NCBI GenBank assembly: GCA_024707225.1
Contig: JANQAE010000001.1
Coordinates: 868,001 to 932,000 of the forward strand
DNA length: 64,000 bases
Source: Dokdonella sp.
Lineage (GTDB): Bacteria > Pseudomonadota > Gammaproteobacteria > Xanthomonadales > Rhodanobacteraceae
Direction of reading: 5' to 3'
The first letter of the stretch is position 1; every line of letters starts with the position of its first letter. Below the pieces are notes generated by a model. The model was given only the letters and a program-made list of their open reading frames with translations. It was not told the DNA's origin and did not search any database. Below, piece by piece: positions 1 through 8,950 of this stretch. The translations under genes were made by a program, and so were the position numbers.

Positions 1-2
1 CG

Positions 3-720
3 ATCGAGGATCTCGGTGACGAAGTGCGCCTGACGGTGCAGTACCGTGCGGACTGGTACATGTACAGCTCGCGCTGGGCGTTCTTCAAGGACGGCCGGAT
101 CCAGCCTTATTTCGGCTTCGGCAATCGCAACGGCACGTTCAACAGCGTGACGCACTGGCATCACAACTACTGGCGTATGGAGTTCGACATCGACAACGCC
201 GGCAATCAGGTCGTCAGCGAGAACGGCGTCGACAAGCCGACCGAGTTCTCGGCGCTGCGCAGCCCGACCGGCGGCGCGAACGGCGGCGCGCGGACCTGGG
301 AGGTGCGCAATCCCGACTCGGGTCGCGGCTATCGCCTGATTCCGGGCGCCGGCGACTATGCCGTGCCGACCAATGATTCCGGCGCGCGGCTACCACCCGG
401 TCGACTTTATGGCCACGATGCAGAAGACCAACGAGTACGGCGACAGCCAGAGCAACAATCTGTTCGACTGCCAGATGCACGAGAACAATCTCGTCAACAG
501 CGAGTCGATCGCCAATACGCGCGTCGCGCTGTACTACCGCGTGGCCGTGCGCGACAGTACTGCCAACGACTGGCCGCCGGGCTGCAGCGGAGCGAGCTGC
601 ATTCCGCAGGATTCGATGGTCTGCAAGAACACCGGACCGATGCTGGTTCCGTTCGGCGAGTGGGCGGACTACATCCACGTCAGCGGCAACGAAGGGCCGA
701 TCAACGGCACGTCGCCCTGA
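3..720 (+). CDS. Copper amine oxidase-like protein, C-terminal part (5' end outside window; apparent frameshift)
   Basis: The reading frame enters from the left edge, so only the C-terminal ~239 residues are seen. Features resembling the catalytic domain of copper amine oxidases are a THWHHNYW segment followed by FDID (family: HxH copper ligands, then a D-rich strand), NPDSGRGYRLIPG, and ESIANTRVALYY...DWPPG, which parallels the family stretch IENTDIVLWY...EDWP. A late YIHVSG could supply the third copper histidine. The frame changes near 380-392: codons to about 378 are read in frame 3 and the rest, from GYHPVDFM, in frame 1. The span is 718 bases, so there is one base too many or two too few. 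The topaquinone tyrosine region lies outside the window. Family assignment is by motif memory only and is moderately sure. Confidence 0.5.
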
Positions 721-754
721 GGAAGCTCTTGAACCGCGACCATTAGAGACGGAC

Positions 755-788
755 GGGTGAGGTTGCCGGAAGCGACCTCGCCCTTTTT
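755..788 (+). terminator. Rho-independent terminator after the amine oxidase-like gene
   Basis: A GGGTGAGGT arm pairs with ACCTCGCCC (nine pairs, one G-U) across an 11-base loop and is followed by five T. It lies 35 bases after the stop at 720 and 27 bases before the next start, so the following gene probably has its own promoter. Confidence 0.7.
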
Positions 789-814
789 CATGACGTTCAC
801 AGACTAGGGGCTTT

Positions 815-2797
815 ATGAACACGACTGTCGGATTGGTGGGCAAATCTCTCGCGGTCGCCGTGGCGATCGCACTGTGCGGCGCAGTCGGCGTCGGCCAGGC
901 GTCGGCGGCGGACATCGGCCGCGACAACAAGCCGGGCGCTGCCGAGCACTGGTCGGCCTGGGGCGGCACGGTCGGCGTGCGCTGGAACCGCGAACTGGCC
1001 GAGGACATCGGCCTGCTCATCGGTCAGGCCAGCGGCAAGCACGCGCAGCCGAGCTGGCGCGAGCACGAGATGTTCGACCTGCGCCAGACCGGCAGCCTCG
1101 AGTTCGACGTGCGCAACAGCAACCTGCACGATTTCATCGGCGGCTCGCTGCAGGCGCGTGGCGGCTACGTGATCGAGTCACCGGCCGGACGCATCGACCT
1201 CAGCGACTTCCGTCTGAGCCCGCGCGCCGGCGACGAGCTGATCCTCGACATCGTCGGCGGCGACGGCAAGGCCTGGTTCTACATCGACCGGCTGATGTAC
1301 GAGCTGATCGACGGCAACCAGCGTCTGGCCGTGCGCACGATGGATCTTCGCATCTCGCCGGACCTGGCCGAACGCCTCGGTCATCCGGAGGTCGCCAACT
1401 GGGCGATCGCCGACATGCAGATGACGACCGACGTGCTGCGCCAGGGCGCCAATCCGCAGCAGCCCAGCGGCGGCTACAAGTGGCACGGCACGCCGGTGCC
1501 GGGCGCCGGCGGTGCGGTCTACCAGGCCGACCTGTTCATGCAGACCTTCAGCGCCCAGTACAGCCGCTGCGACGGCTGCACCGGCGAGGGCGGCAGCGGA
1601 CGGGTCGTGTTCACGCCGTCCTCGACGCTGCGCAACAACGTCAACAACGGCACGCAGCAGGCCACGATTCCGAGCGATCCGCTCGGTACCAGCAACGCGC
1701 TGTACGCCGCCGATATTCCGTGGTGGCAGAAGTTCACCGGCAATCACGAGCCGTACGGCAACGACCAGCATCCGTTCCTGATCTGGAACCTGTACCGCCT
1801 CAACGCCGACGGCTCGATCGACCAGATCGGCCGCTCCGGCGTCAAGCACGCGTTCCTGACCACGAACTCCGGCTGCCTCGATCACCCCGGCACGAGCCAG
1901 GTGCTCGGCCGCGGCTGCTCGGACACCTACGGCACCGGCAACAACGACAGCAACAGCGATCTGGGTCCGCGTTCGGAGATCATTCCGGCGACCAACCAGT
2001 GGGGACGCTGCGGATCGATCTACGACACCAACTGCGACGGCTCGCCGAACAACTCCGGCAACGGCAACTTCGATCAGCGCATGATCACGCTCGAGTCGCA
2101 GTTCAGCGGCCCGGCCCATACCGGCGCGACCTATCTGTTCGAGTCGTGGTACCTGGCGCGCCAGGACATCAACATCTACAACTCGATGGCGACCAAGCGC
2201 GTCACGTTCACGCGCAACTCGAGCACCTGGAGCATCGGCGGCAACGATCAGTATCGCCTCGGTCCGGCGATCGATCGCTGGGTCGATCCGAGCGCGCCGG
2301 GTGCCAACGCGCGCTCGGTCGCGCTGAGCAGCACCGAGGGCAATACCAAGGTCGCAGTCAAGGTCACCGACCTCGGCGGCGGGCAGTGGCGTTACGACTA
2401 CGCGGTCATGAACCTGGACTTCGCACGGGCCAAGACCGAGGGCAGCGAGCCGAACCTGCGCGTGCTCAGCAACATGGGCTTCGACAGCTTCAGTGTGCCG
2501 GTCGGCAACGCGACGATCACCGACATCCGCTTCGGCGATGGTGACGTCGATTCGACCAACGACTGGGGCGGCGCGGTCTACAACGGCAGCGTGCTCTGGG
2601 CGACGCCGAACAAGACCAACCCGCTGAACTGGGGCACGATGTTCCGTTTCTCGTTCGTCGCCAACCAGGCGCCGGCCGAGAACGCCGCCGAGCTGCACAT
2701 CGCCGAGCGCGGCAGTCCGCAAACCATGAGCGCGAACGGCGTGCTTGCCCCGGTCGCCGCACGGCCGAAGGCATCGTTCGGCAACAACGCACCGTAA
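815..2797 (+). CDS. Secreted protein of unknown function (660 aa)
   Basis: The N-terminus is a clear Sec signal peptide: a short basic stretch, a hydrophobic core (about residues 10-27), and QASA-A as a likely cleavage site near residue 31. The mature part is rich in G, N, D, S and aromatic residues. A CxxC-type pair (RCDGC, about residue 250) and a cysteine-containing stretch between about residues 350 and 410 suggest disulfides in the periplasm or outside the cell. No catalytic motif or known domain was recognised. The start at 815 is the first ATG after the upstream terminator and begins the signal peptide directly. It stands alone between two terminators. It may be functionally tied to the preceding amine oxidase-like gene, but only proximity supports that. 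Confidence 0.75.
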   Translation: MNTTVGLVGKSLAVAVAIALCGAVGVGQASAADIGRDNKPGAAEHWSAWGGTVGVRWNRELAEDIGLLIGQASGKHAQPSWREHEMFDLRQTGSLEFDVRNSNLHDFIGGSLQARGGYVIESPAGRIDLSDFRLSPRAGDELILDIVGGDGKAWFYIDRLMYELIDGNQRLAVRTMDLRISPDLAERLGHPEVANWAIADMQMTTDVLRQGANPQQPSGGYKWHGTPVPGAGGAVYQADLFMQTFSAQYSRCDGCTGEGGSGRVVFTPSSTLRNNVNNGTQQATIPSDPLGTSNALYAADIPWWQKFTGNHEPYGNDQHPFLIWNLYRLNADGSIDQIGRSGVKHAFLTTNSGCLDHPGTSQVLGRGCSDTYGTGNNDSNSDLGPRSEIIPATNQWGRCGSIYDTNCDGSPNNSGNGNFDQRMITLESQFSGPAHTGATYLFESWYLARQDINIYNSMATKRVTFTRNSSTWSIGGNDQYRLGPAIDRWVDPSAPGANARSVALSSTEGNTKVAVKVTDLGGGQWRYDYAVMNLDFARAKTEGSEPNLRVLSNMGFDSFSVPVGNATITDIRFGDGDVDSTNDWGGAVYNGSVLWATPNKTNPLNWGTMFRFSFVANQAPAENAAELHIAERGSPQTMSANGVLAPVAARPKASFGNNAP

Positions 2798-2835
2798 TCG
2801 CCGGCCGGGGCGTGCGGCCCTGGTGACGAATCGAA

Positions 2836-2863
2836 CGCCCGGCTCCGGCCGGGCGTTTTTTTT
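2836..2863 (+). terminator. Rho-independent terminator after the 660-aa secreted protein gene
   Basis: Perfect 8-bp stem (CGCCCGGC / GCCGGGCG), TCCG tetraloop, then eight T, 38 bases after the stop codon at 2797. This is one of the two strongest terminators in the window. Confidence 0.9.
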
Positions 2864-3046
2864 GGTCGAGTGTCACGCGCCGGCCGCTTCCGCCGTGACG
2901 GCGCGGTCGGGAACGACATCGCGTTGGCCGCGATGCCGATGTCATCGAATGTCCGGCCTCGACGCTTCCTCGGATGCGTGTCGCCACAGACCGGCTGCGT
3001 CCGCCGTATCGGTGCGCATCGGCATCGCCTCTGCGACGGGGCCGAC

Positions 3047-5431
3047 TCAGCGAACGCGCGGCTCCAGGGCCAGTCGATGTCGTGGCGGACCCGGCAGGAA
3101 CGGCGTCGGCGTGCCGCTGGCCCAATCGGCGTGCCCGGCGCCGTAGAAGGGAGACAGCGGATGGCCGCTCTGGCCGCCCGGCATGTGCAGATAGCCGTCC
3201 TGCTCGGCGCCCGGCGAGACCGCGAAACGCTCGGACGCGCCGAAGCTGCGGCCCTGCACGCGCGGCATGTGACTGTCGCCGGGCAGGGCCTGCGCCGGCA
3301 TGTCGAGCCAGCGGCCGAGAAACGCCGGCAACGCGCGCGACAGCGGATGACGGATTCGGGTCGTGTTGCGCTCGCCCCAGGTCCGCTCGGCGATGCCGCC
3401 GGGCCCGGCGCCCAGTTGGGCGGCGACGCGCAGCGCCGAAGCATCGAGCAGGGCGTCCCAGCTGGTGTGGCCGGGCGGCAGCAGATGCGCCGGCCGGAAC
3501 AGCAGCAGGGCCGATACGGCGTGCTCGAACTGGTTCAGCCGTGGCAGCGTGAAGTCGGGGAAGCGGTTGCGCACGGCGGCCGTGATGCCGCCGCGAACGG
3601 TCTCGACGACGTCCTCGCGCCAGGCGCGCACGACCCGGTAGCCGGCCGAGTCGACGTCGGCCTTGCCGGTCCAGTCGGCGAGCGCCGAACGCAACGCATC
3701 GCGAGCCGGTCCGGCGGCCATCGCGTCGAGCTGGCGCGTCAGCGCCTCCTTCCAGGGCTCGAGCAGGGTCGCCTGGTCGTCGAGCTGGATCGCCAGCATG
3801 TCCTGCGGCGAGAAGTGCTCGCGCGCCTGCAGATCGTCGCGGATGCGCATCGCACGGACGCCGAGGTCGTAGCCGCCGTCGCCGAGCACGTCGAGCCACG
3901 GCGATTCGACCATGCGCTGGTTGCCGCTCCAGATGCGCTGCCATGGCGGATCGGCGATCAGCGGATGGTGCGCGCCGTCGATCCAGCCGTCCCAGCCGAC
4001 ACCGGGCCGGCTCCAGTCCGACGGCAGGCTTGCGTCGTAATCGCCGCCGCGCTTGGGCAGGCGTCCGGCGATCGTCCAGGCGATGTGGCCGGCACGATCG
4101 CCGACGATGAAGTTCTGCGCCGGAATGCCGCTCGACTGCGCGATCGCCACCGCTTCGTCGACCGTCTCGGCGGTGTCCAGCGCGAGCAGGCCGGCGTCGA
4201 TCGCGCCGGGCCGATGCGCGGCCCAGGCCAGTGCCAGCGGCGTGCCGTCGACGTCGCTCGCCAGCAGCGGACCCCAGGCGGTCTCGCGCACGTCGAGCGT
4301 GACATCGTCAGCGCCCCTTACGGCGATCGTCTCGCGGACCGTCGTGACCGGCGCCCAGCCGTCGGCGTTCCGGTAGCGACCCGGATCCGCAGCGTCGATC
4401 GAGACCCGGACCCAGTCGGCGAAATCGCCGTAGCTGTTCGTGAAGCCCCAGGCGACGCGGCCGTTGCTGCCGGCGACGATCGCCGGCACGCCCGGCAGCG
4501 AGACGCCGCTGACGTCGACGTCGCGGCCGGGGCGGCGCGGACTGGGATAGACGAAGCGGGCGCGGAACCAGATGTTCGGCACGCGCAGCCCCAGATGCAT
4601 GTCGTTGGCGATCAGGGCCGGGCCGCCGGCCAGCGCGCCGGATACCGCGAAGGCGTTGCTGCCGGGCGTGTCCTGCGACGGCGTGCCGGCGGTTGCGGCC
4701 GCCGCTGCGATCGTGCGCAGGTCCAGGTCGGCCGGCGTCGGCAGTGCCGGCCAGCGCAGCGGCGGTCCGGCCAATGGCGCGTCCCAGCCGCCGCCGGACG
4801 CGGTCACGAAACGGTAGGCCGGCCCGGACAGCGCTGCGTGCAGGCGAGCAAGGCCCAGTTCGCGGGCGTTGCCCGCGTCCTGCAGGTCGAAGAACATCGC
4901 CGCCACGACCAGCAGACTGTCCTCGCTGCGCCACGGCGCCGGTGCGGTACCGGTCAGCAGATAAGGAAACGGACGCACGCGCAGCGCGTGCATGCCGGCG
5001 TTGACGCCGTCGCGATAGCGATCGAGCTGGTCCTTCTGGCCGGCCGGCAGTCGTTCCAGCGCCGCGCTCAGGCGCGCGCGCATGCGATGCACGCGTGCGT
5101 CGCGATCGAGCCCGACGGCGGCCTCGCCGAACAGCTCGGCCAGCTCGCCGGCGGCGCTGCGGCGCATCAGGTCCATCTCGAAATAGCGCTCCTGCGCGTG
5201 CACGTAACCGATCGTCCAGGCGAGGTCGCCGCGATCGGCGGCGCGCACCGTGACCGAACCGGCCGCGTCGCGTTCGACCGTCGCCGGCGCATGCAGCGCC
5301 GCGGCGGCGATGTCACCGTCCAGCTCGGGCAGGCTGCCGCGCAGCAGCATCCAGGCGGTGACCGCGGCGATGCCCGAGAGCACGACCGCCGCGGCGAGCA
5401 GGCGGCCGGTCCAGCGCAGCGCGCGGCGCAT
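3047..5431 (-). CDS. Penicillin acylase family protein (Ntn-hydrolase, S45)
   Basis: The 794-residue precursor has an N-terminal membrane anchor or signal segment (about residues 10-30). The alpha-chain region carries the family stretch WTIGYVHAQERYFEMDLMRR (about 72-91), then a spacer, then GSNAF at about 257-261. The serine of that motif is the expected N-terminal nucleophile released by autocatalytic cleavage. Further downstream are NDMHLGL and the beta-chain features. Such enzymes are periplasmic and hydrolyse amides; in Gram-negative bacteria they act on beta-lactam side chains or acyl-homoserine lactones. The substrate here cannot be told. The ATG at 5431 shares one base with the stop of parC (TGATG), so the two genes are translationally coupled. 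An upstream in-frame extension was rejected because it only reads the end of parC in another frame. Confidence 0.88.
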   Translation of the reverse strand: MRRALRWTGRLLAAAVVLSGIAAVTAWMLLRGSLPELDGDIAAAALHAPATVERDAAGSVTVRAADRGDLAWTIGYVHAQERYFEMDLMRRSAAGELAELFGEAAVGLDRDARVHRMRARLSAALERLPAGQKDQLDRYRDGVNAGMHALRVRPFPYLLTGTAPAPWRSEDSLLVVAAMFFDLQDAGNARELGLARLHAALSGPAYRFVTASGGGWDAPLAGPPLRWPALPTPADLDLRTIAAAAATAGTPSQDTPGSNAFAVSGALAGGPALIANDMHLGLRVPNIWFRARFVYPSPRRPGRDVDVSGVSLPGVPAIVAGSNGRVAWGFTNSYGDFADWVRVSIDAADPGRYRNADGWAPVTTVRETIAVRGADDVTLDVRETAWGPLLASDVDGTPLALAWAAHRPGAIDAGLLALDTAETVDEAVAIAQSSGIPAQNFIVGDRAGHIAWTIAGRLPKRGGDYDASLPSDWSRPGVGWDGWIDGAHHPLIADPPWQRIWSGNQRMVESPWLDVLGDGGYDLGVRAMRIRDDLQAREHFSPQDMLAIQLDDQATLLEPWKEALTRQLDAMAAGPARDALRSALADWTGKADVDSAGYRVVRAWREDVVETVRGGITAAVRNRFPDFTLPRLNQFEHAVSALLLFRPAHLLPPGHTSWDALLDASALRVAAQLGAGPGGIAERTWGERNTTRIRHPLSRALPAFLGRWLDMPAQALPGDSHMPRVQGRSFGASERFAVSPGAEQDGYLHMPGGQSGHPLSPFYGAGHADWASGTPTPFLPGPPRHRLALEPRVR

Positions 5432-7671
5432 CAGCCGCTGGCCTCGATGCGCTCGACGCGCTGGAAGCCGCGCGGCAGCAGGCCGCCGCGCCCGGCGCGT
5501 CCGCCGCCGTATTCGACCAGATCGGCCCATTTGAGGATCAGCTTGCGCTGGCCGGCGTAGAGCGTCACCTCGCCCTTGCCCTCGGCGATCACGGCGACGC
5601 CGGCGACGCGTTCGCCCGCCGCGAACTTGGCCTTCGGAATCTCGATCAGCTTGTTGCCGCGGCCGCCATTGTCGAGCTCGGGCAGATCGGCGACCGAGAA
5701 CATCAGTACATGGCCGGCGGTCGTCGCGACGACGATGCGATCGCGCGCCGGATCGCCGACCAGCGGCGGCGCCAGCACGCGACTGCCGGCGTCGATGTTC
5801 ATCAGCTGCTTGCCGGCCTTCTTGTTGGCCAGCAGCGTCTCGAAACGCGTCACGAAGCCGTAGCCGGTATCGGAGGCCATGACCAGACGCGTGCCGGCGT
5901 CGGCGACCGCGATCGTGTCGATCCGGGCAGCGGTCGGCAGGCTGAAGCGGCCGGTCACCGGTTCGCCGTTGCCGCGTGCCGACGGCAGCGCATGGGCCGG
6001 CAGCGAGTAGCTGCGGCCGGTCGAGTCGATGAAGGCCACCTGCTGGGTCGTGCGTCCCCTGGCGGCGACCAGATAGGCGTCGCCCTCGCGATAGTTCAGG
6101 CCCGGCGCGTCCACGTCGTGTCCCTTGGCCGCGCGTACCCAGCCCTTCTCGCTGAGCACGATCGTGACCGGCTCGCTGGCGACCAGGGCCGACTCGTCGA
6201 GCGCCTGCGCGACCTGGCGCTCGACCAGCGGCGAGCGGCGGTCGTCGCCGTACTTGCGCGCATCCTCGCGCAGCTCATCCTTGATCAGGGTCTTGAGGCG
6301 CGCCTTGGAGTTCAACAGCACGTTGATGCGTGCGCGCTCCTCCTCGAGTTGGTCGCGCTCGGCGTTGATCTTCATCTCCTCCAGGCGCGCCAGCTGGCGC
6401 AGCCGCGTCTCGAGGATGTAGTCGGCCTGCTCCTCGCTGAGCGCGAAGCGCGCCATCAGGACCGGCCTGGGCTCTTCCTCGGTGCGGATGATGCGGATCA
6501 CCTCGTCGAGATTGAGATAGGCCGCACGCAGTCCCTCCAGCAGGTGCAGGCGCTTCTCGACCTTGCCGAGCCGGTGCTGCAGACGCCGCGTCACCGTATC
6601 GGTACGGAAGCGCAGCCACTCGGCGAGGATCTGCTTGAGGTTCTTGACCTGCGGGCGGCCGTCCAGGCCGATCATGTTGAAGTTGACGCGGTAGCTGCGC
6701 TCCAGGTCCGTCGTCGCGAACAGGTGCTGCATGGTCTCGTCGAGGTCGACGCGATTGGAGCGCGGCACCAGCACCAGACGGATCGGGTTCTCGTGGTCCG
6801 ACTCGTCGCGGTAGTCCTCTAGCATCGGCAGCTTCTTGGCCTTGGCCAGCGCGTCGATCTGCAGCAGGACCTTGGAAGGCGAGACCTGATAGGGCAGGGC
6901 GGTGATGACGAGGTTGCCGTCCTCGCGCGTGTAGACCGCGCGGCAGCGCACCGAGCCGCCGCCGGTCTCGTACATCGCGGCCAGCTCGGAGGCCGGCGTG
7001 ATGATCTCCGCGGCGCTCGGGAAGTCCGGGCCGCGGACGTGCTCGCACAGGTCGCGCACGCTGGCGTCCGGATCGTCGAGCAGGCGGATGCAGGCGCTGG
7101 CGAGTTCGCGCAGGTTGTGCGGCAGGATGTCGGTCGCCATGCCGACCGCGATGCCGGTCGAGCCGTTCAGCAGCACGTGCGGCACGCGCGCCGGCAGCCA
7201 GGCCGGCTCCTTGAGCGTGCCGTCGAAGTTCGCGGTCCAGTCGACCGTGCCGTGCGCGAGTTCCTCGAGCAGCAGCTCGGCGATCGGCGTCAGCTTCGAC
7301 TCGGTGTAGCGCATCGCCGCGAACGACTTGGGATCGTCCTGCGAGCCGAAGTTGCCCTGACCGTCGATCAGCGGATAGCGGTACGAGAACGGCTGGGCCA
7401 TCAGCACCATCGCCTCGTAGCAGGCCGAATCGCCGTGCGGATGGAACTTGCCGATGACGTCGCCGACCGTGCGCGCCGACTTCTTCGGCTTGGCCGACGC
7501 CTCGAGTCCGAGCTCGCTCATCGCATAGACGATGCGCCGCTGCACCGGTTTGAGCCCGTCGCCGACGAACGGCAGGGCGCGGTCGAGCACGACGTACATC
7601 GAGTAGTCGAGATAGGCCCGCTCGGCATAGTCCTTGAGGGCGATCTGTTCGTAGTTGGCTTGCAGGTTCAT
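5431..7671 (-). CDS. parC: DNA topoisomerase IV subunit A
   Basis: 746 residues, the usual ParC length. ParC is the breakage-reunion subunit that, with ParE, decatenates daughter chromosomes. The N-terminus reads [14 protein letters not shown], and the quinolone-resistance region reads [13 protein letters not shown], with Ser and Glu at the positions equivalent to E. coli Ser80 and Glu84 (the susceptible-type residues). [10 protein letters not shown] carries the catalytic tyrosine. The C-terminal part forms the beta-pinwheel. The start at 7671 (MNLQANYEQ) follows a GAAGAAG ribosome-binding site; the in-frame extension upstream lacks family similarity. The gene is divergent from asd, with 147 bases between them, and the penicillin acylase gene overlaps its stop. 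parE is not in the window. Confidence 0.95.
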   Translation of the reverse strand: MNLQANYEQIALKDYAERAYLDYSMYVVLDRALPFVGDGLKPVQRRIVYAMSELGLEASAKPKKSARTVGDVIGKFHPHGDSACYEAMVLMAQPFSYRYPLIDGQGNFGSQDDPKSFAAMRYTESKLTPIAELLLEELAHGTVDWTANFDGTLKEPAWLPARVPHVLLNGSTGIAVGMATDILPHNLRELASACIRLLDDPDASVRDLCEHVRGPDFPSAAEIITPASELAAMYETGGGSVRCRAVYTREDGNLVITALPYQVSPSKVLLQIDALAKAKKLPMLEDYRDESDHENPIRLVLVPRSNRVDLDETMQHLFATTDLERSYRVNFNMIGLDGRPQVKNLKQILAEWLRFRTDTVTRRLQHRLGKVEKRLHLLEGLRAAYLNLDEVIRIIRTEEEPRPVLMARFALSEEQADYILETRLRQLARLEEMKINAERDQLEEERARINVLLNSKARLKTLIKDELREDARKYGDDRRSPLVERQVAQALDESALVASEPVTIVLSEKGWVRAAKGHDVDAPGLNYREGDAYLVAARGRTTQQVAFIDSTGRSYSLPAHALPSARGNGEPVTGRFSLPTAARIDTIAVADAGTRLVMASDTGYGFVTRFETLLANKKAGKQLMNIDAGSRVLAPPLVGDPARDRIVVATTAGHVLMFSVADLPELDNGGRGNKLIEIPKAKFAAGERVAGVAVIAEGKGEVTLYAGQRKLILKWADLVEYGGGRAGRGGLLPRGFQRVERIEASG

Positions 7672-7818
7672 CGGCTTCTTCGCGCGATCGGGACGGTTCG
7701 GTCCGGTCAAAGGATTCATTGTGCCGGAACGCGGAAAAACGCGCTGTCCCTGTTGCGCCGCTACCGCCAAAACGGTATCAACAGCGACCTTTTTCCCTCG
7801 GCACTTTCAGAGAAGACG

Positions 7819-8847
7819 ATGAGCGACGGCAGGACCTACAAGGTGGCGGTGGTCGGAGCGACCGGCGCGGTCGGCGAGACGCTGCTGGACATCCTCGCCG
7901 AGCGGCGGTTCCCGGTCAGTGAGCTGGTGCCGCTGGCCAGCACGCGCTCGGCCGGCGGCGAGGTCGTCTATGCCGGCCGCCGCCTGATCGTGCGCGACCT
8001 GGCCGCGTTCGATTTCGTCGGCGTCGACATTGCGTTCTTCTCGGCCGGTGGCGCGGTATCGCGCGAGCACGCGCCGCGTGCGGCCGCGGCCGGCGCCGTC
8101 GTGATCGACAACACCTCCGAGTTCCGCTACCAGGACGATGTGCCGCTGGTCGTCAGCGAGGTCAATCCGCATGCGATCGCGGGATATCGCACGCGCGGCA
8201 TCATCGCCAATCCGAACTGCTCGACGATGCAGATGCTGGTCGCGCTGGCACCGATCCACCGCGCGGTCGGCATCGAGCGCATCAACGTGGCGACCTACCA
8301 GTCGGTATCGGGCGCCGGCCGCTCCGGCGGCGAGGAACTCGGCCGGCAGACCGCGGCCCTGCTCAATTTCCAGGATCCGGCCCCGTCGAAGTTTCCGGTG
8401 CAGATCGCGTTCAACCTGATCCCGCACATCGACGAGTTCCAGGACAACGGCTACACCAAGGAAGAAATGAAGATGGTCTGGGAGACCCGCAAGATCCTCG
8501 AGGACGCCTCGATCCAGGTCAACCCGACCGCGGTGCGCGTGCCGGTGTTCTTCGGGCATGCCGAGGCCGTTCACGTCGAGACCCGCGAGCCGATCGATGC
8601 CGCCGCCGCCCGGGCACTGCTCGAGCGCGCACCGGGCGTCGTCGTCGTCGACGAGCGCAGGGCCGGCGGGTACCCGACCCCGGCCGGTCATGCCGCCGGC
8701 AAGGACCCGGTCTTCGTCGGCCGCATCCGCCAGGACATCTCGCATCCGCGCGGATTGAACCTGTGGGTGGTCGCCGACAATATCCGCAAGGGGGCCGCTC
8801 TCAACGCGGTGCAAATCGGTGAACTGGTGATCAAAACGTATCTCTGA
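7819..8847 (+). CDS. asd: Aspartate-semialdehyde dehydrogenase
   Basis: 342 residues. It makes L-aspartate 4-semialdehyde from aspartyl phosphate with NADPH, the branch point to lysine/diaminopimelate, threonine and methionine. The N-terminal GATGAVGE (about residues 13-20) is the nucleotide-binding loop. ANPNCSTMQ places the active-site cysteine at residue 134, and VPVFFGHAEAVHVE holds the expected catalytic histidine. Start chosen at the ATG at 7819, where MSDGRTYKVAVVG begins, preceded by AGAGAAG. It precedes fimV by 103 bases, the same order as in Pseudomonas and xanthomonads. Confidence 0.95.
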   Translation: MSDGRTYKVAVVGATGAVGETLLDILAERRFPVSELVPLASTRSAGGEVVYAGRRLIVRDLAAFDFVGVDIAFFSAGGAVSREHAPRAAAAGAVVIDNTSEFRYQDDVPLVVSEVNPHAIAGYRTRGIIANPNCSTMQMLVALAPIHRAVGIERINVATYQSVSGAGRSGGEELGRQTAALLNFQDPAPSKFPVQIAFNLIPHIDEFQDNGYTKEEMKMVWETRKILEDASIQVNPTAVRVPVFFGHAEAVHVETREPIDAAAARALLERAPGVVVVDERRAGGYPTPAGHAAGKDPVFVGRIRQDISHPRGLNLWVVADNIRKGAALNAVQIGELVIKTYL

Positions 8848-8950
8848 TCCGCAGTTACGATTGTGTTATAAGGCAGTTTCGAGATTCGCTCGCAGGAATT
8901 CGCCGCCAAGAGCCGGGTTCCGGATCATCGTCGCCGGGGGAGCTTTGCAT

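Noticed and set aside
2870-5560. 896-codon plus-strand open frame
   Set aside because: Antisense to the penicillin acylase gene, Arg/Ala/Gly-rich as expected for shadow frames in GC-rich DNA, with no ribosome-binding site or family features.
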